This document shows, piece after piece, positions 8,704 to 16,688 of a stretch of DNA of 51,575 nucleotides. The stretch is from CAYXOX01 sp964466745 (GTDB taxonomy: Bacteria > Pseudomonadota > Alphaproteobacteria > Rhodobacterales > Rhodobacteraceae). The position numbers and the translations under genes were made by a program. The DNA is taken from assembly GCA_964466745.1 (NCBI GenBank), contig CAYXOX010000007.1, forward strand, positions 1 through 51,575. The letters run 5' to 3'. Positions within the stretch are counted from its first letter, which is position 1. Every line of letters begins with the position of its first letter. The notes beneath the pieces were generated by a model. That model was not told the origin of the DNA and did no database searches. It worked only from the letters and a program-made list of their open reading frames with translations.

Positions 8704-10130
8704 AGCGCGGGCTCCGGGGTCAGCGCCGGCGCGCTTGCGGCCATCTCGGCCACGGCGCGGGAATGGGCGATGCCCTCGCCCTTCACGTAGGTCTCGTGGT
8801 TCCGCTCGATGCTGTCCACGTCGTAGACGTAGTTGACCATCAGCCCGTGGCTTTCGGCGAGCCGCTCGGGCGAGGGGTCGGCCAGCCAGTTCACGCGTTC
8901 GAGCCGGGCGCCGTTGCGCAGGTGAAACCGGGCGACCGGATCGAGCGGCTGGGTGCCGCGGCGGGCGTGAAGCAGGTAGTGCGCCGCGAGGCTGGTGAGA
9001 AGGTCGGGCAGGCCCTCCTCCTCCTGCTCGGGCCAGCCGGGGCGGTCGAGCGCCGCCAGCAGCGCGGCGGCATCCGGGCCGAGGCGCCCCGCCTCGCGAA
9101 GCTCGCGCAGCCAGCCCGCGAAGCCCGGCACGGGCGAAAGCGTGGCGAAGGTGGCAACGCCCGGAACGTCGCGCGCCAGCTCGACCACAACCTGCTTGAT
9201 GAGGAAATTGCCGAAGGAGATGCCGCGCAGCCCCTCGAGGCAGTTGTTGATGGAATAGAAGACTGCGGTATCGGCTTCCTGCGCGGGCGTGATCCGGCGG
9301 TCCTCCGCCAGGATCGGGCCGATGCGGCTGGAGAGCCCGCGTACCAGCGCCACCTCCACGAACACCAGCGGATCGTTCGGCAGGGCGGAATGAAAGAACG
9401 CGAAGCAGCGCCTGTCGGCCGCAAGGCGCCGGCGCAGGTCGTCCCATCCGTGCATCTCGTGGACGGTCTCGTACTCGATCAGCTTTTCGAGCACGGCGGC
9501 CGGCGTCTGCCAGTCGATCGAGCGCAGCGTGAGAAAGCCTCGGTTGAACCACGATGCGAAGAGGTGCCGCATGTCCGCGTCCACCTCCGAAAGGCTCGGA
9601 TCCCGTCGGAGCTCCCCGATCAGCGCGCGGCGCATGTCCACCAGCGCGGCGGTGCCGTCGGGGGCCATGTTCAGGCGCCGGAACAGCTCCTGCCGCGGCG
9701 GCTCGGCGAGGGCGAGGAGCGCGCGCCGGGCCTCGTCGGTGCCGCTCTCGGCGTAGTCAGCCGCGGCCTTGCGCAGGGCAGCTTCGTCCACGCAGAAGCG
9801 ATCGCGCAGGAGGCCGAAGAAGGCGCGACGATCCTCTTCGCCCATCGCCTCGTAGGCTTGCAGGGCGCGGCGCGCCAGCGCGGTGCCGGAGGCTTCGCCA
9901 AGGGTCGAGAGCAGCGCCTCGCAGAGTTCGCGCATCTCGCCCGGCCCCGGCTCCGCCGGTGGGCCGCCGGTGCGCCGCCGCCGGACGAGGTGGAGCCCGG
10001 CATCGGCCACGGAGTTGAGAAAGCCCGACAGCCTGGAAGGAAGCGCGGGCGCGTCGGGGCCCGATTTCGGCGCGGGTGCCCGTCCGTGCCCCTCTCGGGC
10101 CGGCGCGGGCGGGGGCGGTTGTGCGCTCAT
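8700..10130 (-). CDS. Malonyl-CoA decarboxylase
   Basis: It converts malonyl-CoA to acetyl-CoA and CO2. The 476-residue protein has a Pro-rich start, then the helical N-terminal MCD domain (about residues 65-200) and the GNAT-like catalytic domain. Conserved blocks include FHSALPNDPLVFVEVAL, YSINNCLEGLRGISFGNF, TFATLSPVPGF, RFHLRNGARLERVNW and the SHGLMVNYVYD segment with the active-site His. Its stop overlaps the start of the amidase gene, and the malonyl-CoA synthetase gene lies 70 bases upstream. This is the same MatB/MatA-type pairing as in rhizobial malonate use. There is no obvious signal peptide, so it is cytoplasmic. Confidence 0.95.
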   Translation of the reverse strand: MSAQPPPPAPAREGHGRAPAPKSGPDAPALPSRLSGFLNSVADAGLHLVRRRRTGGPPAEPGPGEMRELCEALLSTLGEASGTALARRALQAYEAMGEEDRRAFFGLLRDRFCVDEAALRKAAADYAESGTDEARRALLALAEPPRQELFRRLNMAPDGTAALVDMRRALIGELRRDPSLSEVDADMRHLFASWFNRGFLTLRSIDWQTPAAVLEKLIEYETVHEMHGWDDLRRRLAADRRCFAFFHSALPNDPLVFVEVALVRGLSSRIGPILAEDRRITPAQEADTAVFYSINNCLEGLRGISFGNFLIKQVVVELARDVPGVATFATLSPVPGFAGWLRELREAGRLGPDAAALLAALDRPGWPEQEEEGLPDLLTSLAAHYLLHARRGTQPLDPVARFHLRNGARLERVNWLADPSPERLAESHGLMVNYVYDVDSIERNHETYVKGEGIAHSRAVAEMAASAPALTPEPAL

Positions 10131-10200
10131 CGCCCGCTCCCGGGCCGTTCGGCGCTGCCTGCGGGCGCTCTCGGCGCCGCGGATATGGCCCGAGCCGGTC

Positions 10201-11739
10201 TCATTTTCCGAAGATGTCCGCGTAACGAGCCCGAAGCTTGGCCTTTTCCACCTTTCCCATCGCGTTGCGCGGCAGGGCCTCCACCAGTCGGACGGCCTTC
10301 GGCGCCTTGAAGGCGGCGAGCTTCTCGCGGCTGGCCTCGCGGATCGCCTCGGGATCGACGGCGGGATCGGAGGCTACGACAACGGCCGTGACCGCCTCGC
10401 CGAAATCGGGGTGGGGCACGCCGATCACGGCGCTTTCGGCCACGCCCGGCAGCGCGTCGATCACGCCTTCGACCTCCTTGGGGTAGACGTTGAAGCCTCC
10501 CGTGATGATCAGGTCCTTGGCGCGCCCCACGATGTGCAGGTAGCCCTCCGCGTCGATCCGGCCCAGATCGCCGGTGCGGAACCAGCCATCGGGGCGGAAC
10601 TCCTCGGCCGTCTTGGCCGGGTTCCGCCAGTAGCCGCGAAAGACATTCGGGCCGGTCAGCTCGATGCCGCCGATCTCGCCGCGGGGCAGGGCGCTGCCCG
10701 ACTCGTCGGCGATGCGGATCTCCACCCCCGGCAGCGGGAAGCCCACCGCGCCCGGCCGGCGCTCGCCGTCGAGCGGGTTGGAGGTGATCATGTTCGTCTC
10801 GGTCATGCCGTAGCGTTCGAGGATGCGGTGCCCGGTGCGCGCCTCGAAGGCGTCGAGCGTCTCCCTCAGGAGCGGCGCCGAGCCGGAGATGAAGAGCCGC
10901 ATGTGCGCGGTGGCCTCCCGCGTCAGGCGCGGATCGGCCAGAAGCCGCGTGTAGAAGGTGGGCACGCCCATCATCAGCGTGCTGCGCCGCATGGCCGCGA
11001 AAACGGCGTCGGGCTCGAACTTCGGAAGGAAATGCATCGGCGCGCCCGCGATCAGCGCCGTGTTGATGGCCACGAAAAGCCCGTGGGTGTGAAAGATCGG
11101 CAGCGCGTGCAGCAGCGTGTCGTTGGAGGTGATGCCCCAGGTCTCGCAGAGCGCGCGTGCGTTGGAGGCGAGGTTGTCGTGGCTGATCATCGCGCCCTTG
11201 GGCCTGCCCGTGGTGCCCGAGGTGTAGAGGATGGCCGCGATCTCGTGGCGCTCGGCCGTGTGGGGGGCGGCCGTGCCCGGCTGCTTGCCGGCCCGTTCGG
11301 CCAGCGTGCCGCTGCCGTCGGCGGCGAGGGTGAGCACCTCGGCGGATGCCGCTGCCGCAACCGAACCCTTCGCGAACGGCGAGGCGGGGTCGGCCACGAT
11401 CACCGAGGGCTCGGCATCCGCGGCGAGGTAATCGAGCTCGTCGGCCCCGTAGGCCGGGTTGAGCGGGATCAGGATCACCCCGGCGCGCAGGCAGGCCAGA
11501 TAGAGCGCCACGGCGCGCGGGGACTTGGCGACCTGCATCATCAGCCGGTCGCCGGGACGGGCGCCCGCCTCGGCGATCGCCTCCGCCAGCAGCGTGGCTT
11601 CCCTGGCGAGGGTGGCATGGTTCCAGGCCGCGCCGTCCTGCGCGATGAGCGCCGCGGCATGCGGGTGCGAGGCCGCGCGGGCCGTCAGCAGCCGGAAGAG
11701 ATTCGCGTCGTGACTGGCGTGCGGGCCGGTTCGATCCAT
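10201..11739 (-). CDS. matB: Malonyl-CoA synthetase (MatB-type AMP-binding enzyme)
   Basis: It activates malonate with ATP and CoA to give malonyl-CoA. The 512-residue acyl-CoA synthetase has the P-loop-like YTSGTTGRPKGA, the adenylate motif YGMTETNM, GWFRTGDLG and the C-terminal catalytic Lys in PRNAMGKVEKAKL. The segments LYLACLRAGVILIPLNPAYG and LDYLAADAEPSVIV resemble MatB more than general fatty acyl-CoA ligases, and the malonyl-CoA decarboxylase gene follows directly. The start at 11739 (MDRTGPHASHDANLF) fits the family length of about 505. It lies 17 bases after the creatininase-like gene, in the same operon. Confidence 0.9.
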   Translation of the reverse strand: MDRTGPHASHDANLFRLLTARAASHPHAAALIAQDGAAWNHATLAREATLLAEAIAEAGARPGDRLMMQVAKSPRAVALYLACLRAGVILIPLNPAYGADELDYLAADAEPSVIVADPASPFAKGSVAAAASAEVLTLAADGSGTLAERAGKQPGTAAPHTAERHEIAAILYTSGTTGRPKGAMISHDNLASNARALCETWGITSNDTLLHALPIFHTHGLFVAINTALIAGAPMHFLPKFEPDAVFAAMRRSTLMMGVPTFYTRLLADPRLTREATAHMRLFISGSAPLLRETLDAFEARTGHRILERYGMTETNMITSNPLDGERRPGAVGFPLPGVEIRIADESGSALPRGEIGGIELTGPNVFRGYWRNPAKTAEEFRPDGWFRTGDLGRIDAEGYLHIVGRAKDLIITGGFNVYPKEVEGVIDALPGVAESAVIGVPHPDFGEAVTAVVVASDPAVDPEAIREASREKLAAFKAPKAVRLVEALPRNAMGKVEKAKLRARYADIFGK

Positions 11740-11756
11740 GGGGTGTTTTCCGCGGG

Positions 11757-12545
11757 TCAGGGTTTGCGCTCTTCGTAGGAGGGCGAGACGTTCTGCATCA
11801 GCGCCACCATGGCGTCCACGACGGCGTCGATAAAGGCCTTGCCCCGCTCGCCGTCGGCGTCGAACGGATAGCCGAAGATCGCGGCGTGCCCCTTCTGCGG
11901 GCGCGGCCTGCGCGCGTAGGTGCGCACCGGCACCATTGGCGCGACGAGATCCCACGCGACAAGCGGTGCGTGGACGCCCTCGAGCCGCTCCATGTGGACA
12001 AGCTCGGGGCGGGTGGCGAGCTGGAACGACGTTTCGAATTCGCCGGCATGGCCCATGCCGCCCACGGGCGAGGAGCGCAGGGCGTGGACGGCCTCGGCGC
12101 CCGGCTCCCAGTAGCTGACCGCCGTCACCATGAAGTCGAACTCTTCGTCCAGATCGTCCTGCAGCCGTCGGGCGACGGCATCGTTGGAGGTCCCGTTGGG
12201 GCGGTTCCCGTTCAGGATCAGCAGGTTGCGGAAACCCATCTTCACGAGCGCCGAGGCAACCTCGTAGACGAACTCCTGGTAGACCGGGATCGAAAGCGAG
12301 AGCGTGCCCGGGAAGTTCTCGAAGGTCTTCGAGATGCCGTAGGGGATCACGGGCGCCACTACCGCATCCAGACGCTTCGCCATCTCGACCGCGATGTACT
12401 CGGCCTGGTGACTGTCGGTGTCGGTGGGCATGTGGGGGCCATGGGCCTCGGTGGCGCCCGTGGGCAGGATCACGAGCTTGCCGGCCTCGATGGCGGCGCC
12501 CACCTCCATCTGGGTCATGTGGGCCATGCGGGTTTCGGCACTCAT
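11757..12545 (-). CDS. Creatininase-family amidohydrolase with altered metal site
   Basis: This is a member of the creatininase/MftE fold, whose metal-dependent members open cyclic amides or cleave amide bonds. It has 262 residues. The first metal-binding block is intact (ATEAHGPHMPTDTDSHQ: Glu33, His35, Asp44), as is a later GHAGEFETS block (His166, Glu169). However, the usual NGHGGN motif reads NGNRPNG, with Asn114 in place of the conserved metal-ligand His. The enzyme may use different metal geometry or belong to a divergent subfamily. It sits between hyuB and matB, 10 bases from hyuB, consistent with ring-opening or amide cleavage in the pathway. The start ATG at 12545 gives MSAETRMAHMTQM. 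Confidence 0.85.
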   Translation of the reverse strand: MSAETRMAHMTQMEVGAAIEAGKLVILPTGATEAHGPHMPTDTDSHQAEYIAVEMAKRLDAVVAPVIPYGISKTFENFPGTLSLSIPVYQEFVYEVASALVKMGFRNLLILNGNRPNGTSNDAVARRLQDDLDEEFDFMVTAVSYWEPGAEAVHALRSSPVGGMGHAGEFETSFQLATRPELVHMERLEGVHAPLVAWDLVAPMVPVRTYARRPRPQKGHAAIFGYPFDADGERGKAFIDAVVDAMVALMQNVSPSYEERKP

Positions 12546-12555
12546 CGGTCGGTCC

Positions 12556-14466
12556 TCATTCCGGGTAGACGTGGCTGTCGAAGGCGTGCCAGCCGGCGTC
12601 GGGATCGTCCCAGCCCTCGGGGCGCCTGATCTCGCCCGCCGCGAGAAGCTCGGCGAAGCGCGGGCCACGGTCGTAGAGGGGCAGGGGGCCGCGCTCGGCG
12701 ATCATTCGCGCCCGCAGGGCGGCGCTGGCCTCCGCATCGGCCGTGTAGACATGGCCCGACTTCACCACCACGACGCCGTAGTCCTCGCGGGCCGCCGCTT
12801 CGGACACCAGCCCGCAGGTCACGTCGTAGGCGACCCTTTCCGGCTCGCGCCGCAGCGGATCGCCCCAGCCGCCGCCGCCTGTCGTCACGAGTCGCACGAT
12901 TTCGCCCGCACCGACCTTCACGTTGTCGGACATGCCAGGCGCGGGCTCGACGCTGCCGTCGGAGCGGTGAACCTGAACGCCGTAGGGCGCGCTCGCCCTC
13001 CCGCCGTTGATGCCCACGCAGGAGAGTTCCGAGCGGTCGGCGTTGGAGATCAGCGAGGAGGGCAGCAGCGAGCGGATGCGCTTGTCGTAGCCGAAACCGC
13101 CGCGGCGGAATCCGGCGCCGGCGCTGTCCTGGGCGAGCCCGAGATGCTCCACCCGGATCGGGAAGCGCGTCTCGGAGAATTCCACCGGCAGGTTGCGCGA
13201 GTTGGGCACGATATGCACCACGTCCGACCCGTCGGCCCAGGGCCGCCCCGGCGCTCCGCCGCCCAGCACCTCGCGGAAGAGGTAGAAATCGTCCGCCGTC
13301 TTGCCGCCGTGCATGCCCCAGATGCGGATGGTCTCGTGGTCGGCCGGGATATGACCCTTCGTGGCCTTGGCCAGCACGCCGGCGAAGGCCCCGAGCACGC
13401 GCAGGAAGAGGAAGAAGCGCATCCCCGTGGGCTTGCCGAAGGTGGGTGTCACCAGCGTGCCCTTGGGCGGAAAGGTGACCTCGATCACCTCGAGCGCGCC
13501 CTCGTTGATGTCGATCTCGGCGGCACGTTCGGGCGTGTCGGCCAGCGAGCGCAGCACCGGGGCCATGAACTTGCGCAGGAACTTGCCGTCGGCATAGTCG
13601 AGCGGCCAGTTGATCGGGCCCGCGGCCTCCGGGTCGGTCCCGGTCAGATCGATGTGGATCCTGTCGGCGGTCTTGGTCACCGTCAGGCGGAAGGCGTGGG
13701 GCGGGTGGTCGCGTTCCACCCCGTCGAACTCGACGTAGTCCTCCCAGGTGTAGGTGCCGTCGGCGATCTTGGGCAGAAGCTCGCGGCGCAGCGTCTCGGC
13801 GCAATTCGCGATCATCGCGTCGAAGGCGGCCTCCAGCGTGTCCACGCCGTAGCGTTCCGCGAGGGCCACGACCCGGCGGGAGCCGAGCTTGGCGGCGCCG
13901 ATCTCGGCGTCCACGTCTCCGCGCAGGTGCTCGCCCAGCCGCGAGTTGCGGAACACGATGTTGTAGGCGCCCTGGTTGAGCACCCCCTTGTCGTAGAGCT
14001 TCATGGGCGGGATCACGAGCCCCTCTGCCCACTGGTCGCGCACGTTCACGGGCAGCGAGCCCGGCACCGATCCGCCCACGTCGTCGTGGTGGCCGAAGAC
14101 CTGCGAAAACCCGATCAGCCGCCCTTCGTGGAAGATCGGCACGGTGGTGCACAGGTCGGGCACGTGGCCGATGCCGCCCGAGGAGTTGTAGGGATCGTTC
14201 CAGAAGAAGACGTCGCCCTCGTGGATGTCGCCTTCCTCGAAATACTCGAAGACCGGCTCGACCAGCGCCGAGTAGCTGCGTCCCGTGAGCTTGCGCCCCT
14301 TCGCGTCGAAGAGCGCCACGCGGTAGTCGTGCTGGTCGCGGATCATGGGCGAGCGCGAAGTGCGCTCCACCGCCGCCTCGATCTCGAGCTCGGTGGAGCG
14401 GATGGAGCCGGTGATGACCTCCAGCTCGATGGGGCCGAGGGCGACCTGTGCGGTGGTGTCAGGCAT
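12556..14466 (-). CDS. hyuB: Hydantoinase/oxoprolinase subunit B (HyuB)
   Basis: This is the beta subunit of an ATP-dependent cyclic amide hydrolase of the hydantoinase B/oxoprolinase type, which works with HyuA to open lactam or imide rings. The 636-residue protein has typical HyuB segments: SIRSTELEIEAAVERTSRS near the start, RSYSALVEPVFEYF, FFWNDPYNSSGGIGHVPDL, FFGHHDDVGG-like GHHDDVGGSVPG, and the Gly-rich GGGGWGDPLRREPE near the C-terminus. The length matches HyuB/acetophenone carboxylase beta subunits. It overlaps the end of hyuA by 8 bases, so the two are coupled. With malonate enzymes downstream, its substrate could be a dihydropyrimidine or barbiturate-like ring. Confidence 0.9.
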   Translation of the reverse strand: MPDTTAQVALGPIELEVITGSIRSTELEIEAAVERTSRSPMIRDQHDYRVALFDAKGRKLTGRSYSALVEPVFEYFEEGDIHEGDVFFWNDPYNSSGGIGHVPDLCTTVPIFHEGRLIGFSQVFGHHDDVGGSVPGSLPVNVRDQWAEGLVIPPMKLYDKGVLNQGAYNIVFRNSRLGEHLRGDVDAEIGAAKLGSRRVVALAERYGVDTLEAAFDAMIANCAETLRRELLPKIADGTYTWEDYVEFDGVERDHPPHAFRLTVTKTADRIHIDLTGTDPEAAGPINWPLDYADGKFLRKFMAPVLRSLADTPERAAEIDINEGALEVIEVTFPPKGTLVTPTFGKPTGMRFFLFLRVLGAFAGVLAKATKGHIPADHETIRIWGMHGGKTADDFYLFREVLGGGAPGRPWADGSDVVHIVPNSRNLPVEFSETRFPIRVEHLGLAQDSAGAGFRRGGFGYDKRIRSLLPSSLISNADRSELSCVGINGGRASAPYGVQVHRSDGSVEPAPGMSDNVKVGAGEIVRLVTTGGGGWGDPLRREPERVAYDVTCGLVSEAAAREDYGVVVVKSGHVYTADAEASAALRARMIAERGPLPLYDRGPRFAELLAAGEIRRPEGWDDPDAGWHAFDSHVYPE

Positions 14467-16513
14467 TGGCTTTCTCCAGGATCAGGTTGCCGAAGGCGTC
14501 CGGATGCGCGGCCCAGCCCGGAGGAACCACAACGGTAGAGCCGTATTCCTCGATCACCGTGGGCCCCGCGACTTTCTGGCCGCGGGCGAGGGAGGTGCGG
14601 TCGTAGATCGGGCACTCCACCCAGCCAGGGCCGCGGAAGAAGATTGCCCGCCGCGAACTGGGCGGCGCTTCGCTCGCGCCGCCCGGGTATTCCTGCGTGG
14701 CCGGCCGGGAGGCTTCGCCCACCGCCTGCACCCGCAGGTTCACCAGCTCCACGTCCTGCTCGCCGCGGTAATCGAAGCCGAAGGTCTCGAAATGCACGTC
14801 GTGGAACGCCTCCCAGGCGTGGTCCAGCGCCGCCGCGCCGGTGTAGCCATCCGGAACCATCACGTTGACCTCGTGGCCTTCGCCGACATAGCGCATGTCG
14901 GCCGAGCGCATCAGCTGGATGTGGTCGGCGGCGACCCCTTCCGAGGCAAGCTCGCTGCGGCCGGTGGCCTCCAGATCGGCCCAGGCGGCCTCGATCTCGG
15001 CCCCGTCCGAAGTGGACTGCTGGCGAACGATGGTGCGGATGTAGTCCTGCTTCACGTCGCACACGTGCAGCCCGTAGGCCGAGAGATTGCCCGGGTTCGG
15101 CGGCGAGATCACGGTCTTGACGTCGAGGAACTCGGCCACGTCGGTGGCGAAGAGCCCGCCGGCGCCCCCGAAGCTCACCAGCGCGTAGCGGCTCGGGTCC
15201 TTGCCGCGGGTGGTGGTCACCTGGCGGATGCCGTTCACCATGTTCGCGGTCGCGATTTCCATCACGCCGGCGGCCACCTCCTCGGGTCGCATGGCGTACT
15301 GGGTGCCGAGCGTGTCGTAGGCGCGGGCGGAGCCCTCCACATCGAGCTCCAGCTCGCCGCCCACCAGCGCTTTCGGCAGGCGCCCGAGCACGGCGGCGGC
15401 ATCGGTCACGGTGGGCTTGTCGCCCCCGCGGCGGTAGCAGATCGGCCCCGGCACGGCGCCCGAGGACCGCGGGCCGACCTTGAGGTTGCCGTAATCGTCC
15501 ACCCAGGCCAGCGAGCCGCCCCCGGTGCCCACGGTGACGATGTCGAGCATCGGCGTCTTGACCGGGTAGTGCTCGATCATCGAGTAGCTCGTCATCTGGG
15601 GCTTGAGATCGGTCACCAGCGACATGTCCGTCGATGTGCCGCCCACGTCGAGCGTGAGGATGTTCTCGTAACCTGCGAGCCGCGCAAGATGAACCGCGCC
15701 GAGCACGCCCCCGGCGGGGCCTGAGAGCAGCATCGTGACGGGCTTCTCCGCGGCGGTGGAGTGCCGCACCACCCCGCCGTTCGACTGCATGATGAGAAAG
15801 GGAATGTCGCCTGCCTTCTCGGCAACCGCATCCCCCGCGCGCTGCAGGTACGTCTTGCAGTAGGGCTTGACCATGACGTCGATAAGCGTGGTCATGGCGC
15901 GCTCGTACTCGCGGTACTCCGGCAGCACCTTCGAAGAGAGCGAGACGAAGACATCGGGGAAATGCTCCGCGATGAGCGCTCCCACGCGCTCTTCGTGCTC
16001 GGCAGCCGCGTAGGAGTGCAGCAGGCAGACGCCGATGCAGCGTACGCCCTGGTCCACCAGCGCGCGCACCGCGTCCAGCGTGGCGGCCTCGTCCAGCGGC
16101 TCGAGTTCGCTGCCGGTGTGATCCATCCGGCCCGGCGCCTCGCCAACGAGATGCAGCGGCACGAGGCGCGGCGGCTTCACCCAGAACAGCGAGTTGCCGT
16201 AACCATCCGGAACGGACTGGCGCGCGATCTCGATGAGATGGCGGAAGCCCTTGGTCACGATCAGGCCGAGGCCCTCGAACTTGTGCTCGAGCACCGCGTT
16301 CGTCGCGGTGGTGGAGCCGTGCAGGAGCTGGGTGACATCGGCGCCCGTGGCCCCGGCCAGCGCCAGCACCTTGTCGACGCCCGCCAGCAGGCCCTCCGAG
16401 GGATCGTGCGGGGTGGAGGGGGTTTTCACGACGTGGCTGATTCCGGTCGTTTCGTCGATGGCGACGACATCTGTGAAGGTGCCACCCGTGTCGATGGCGA
16501 TGCGCAGGCCCAT
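14459..16513 (-). CDS. hyuA: Hydantoinase/oxoprolinase subunit A (HyuA)
   Basis: This is the ATP-binding alpha subunit of the cyclic amide hydrolase. The 684-residue product starts with the ASKHA phosphate-loop IAIDTGGTFTDVV, followed by LHGSTTATNAVLEHK, the second nucleotide-binding block TLDVGGTSTDMSLV, and FGGAGGLFATDVAE. These are the hydantoinaseA_N and hydantoinase A domains, and the length is normal. It is the first gene of the long minus-strand catabolic unit. It is divergent from ligA across a 175-base region that contains a perfect 13-base palindrome at 16569, a likely operator. Acetone or acetophenone carboxylases share this fold, but no third carboxylase subunit is present, so a hydrolase is preferred. 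Confidence 0.9.
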   Translation of the reverse strand: MGLRIAIDTGGTFTDVVAIDETTGISHVVKTPSTPHDPSEGLLAGVDKVLALAGATGADVTQLLHGSTTATNAVLEHKFEGLGLIVTKGFRHLIEIARQSVPDGYGNSLFWVKPPRLVPLHLVGEAPGRMDHTGSELEPLDEAATLDAVRALVDQGVRCIGVCLLHSYAAAEHEERVGALIAEHFPDVFVSLSSKVLPEYREYERAMTTLIDVMVKPYCKTYLQRAGDAVAEKAGDIPFLIMQSNGGVVRHSTAAEKPVTMLLSGPAGGVLGAVHLARLAGYENILTLDVGGTSTDMSLVTDLKPQMTSYSMIEHYPVKTPMLDIVTVGTGGGSLAWVDDYGNLKVGPRSSGAVPGPICYRRGGDKPTVTDAAAVLGRLPKALVGGELELDVEGSARAYDTLGTQYAMRPEEVAAGVMEIATANMVNGIRQVTTTRGKDPSRYALVSFGGAGGLFATDVAEFLDVKTVISPPNPGNLSAYGLHVCDVKQDYIRTIVRQQSTSDGAEIEAAWADLEATGRSELASEGVAADHIQLMRSADMRYVGEGHEVNVMVPDGYTGAAALDHAWEAFHDVHFETFGFDYRGEQDVELVNLRVQAVGEASRPATQEYPGGASEAPPSSRRAIFFRGPGWVECPIYDRTSLARGQKVAGPTVIEEYGSTVVVPPGWAAHPDAFGNLILEKANA

Positions 16514-16568
16514 GGCGCGTAGCTCCCTTGGGGGGATACCGGCGGCGTGACGTCGATATCCACATGGC

Positions 16569-16581
16569 GGATACTGTATCC
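16569..16581. promoter_or_regulatory. Perfect palindrome GGATAC-T-GTATCC upstream of hyuA
   Basis: A 6+1+6 inverted repeat lies 55 bases upstream of the hyuA start, inside an AT-richer stretch. The size and symmetry fit a GntR- or IclR-type operator. Related GGATA elements lie upstream of the hydroxylase operon at 6593 and 6614. No regulator gene accompanies it in the window. Confidence 0.5.
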
Positions 16582-16688
16582 AGTTTGATGCCGGCCGGCG
16601 AGGCTGTCAACGCCCTTGAGCACCCGCGCACTGGACCGGGCCCCGGAGCGCCCCTATCACCTCGGCTGTGGTCACGCGGGAGGCACCG

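Noticed and set aside
14459..16513. Acetophenone or acetone carboxylase subunit
   Set aside because: HyuA/HyuB-type proteins share this fold, but no gamma or extra carboxylase subunits are present and neighbours are C-N hydrolases.
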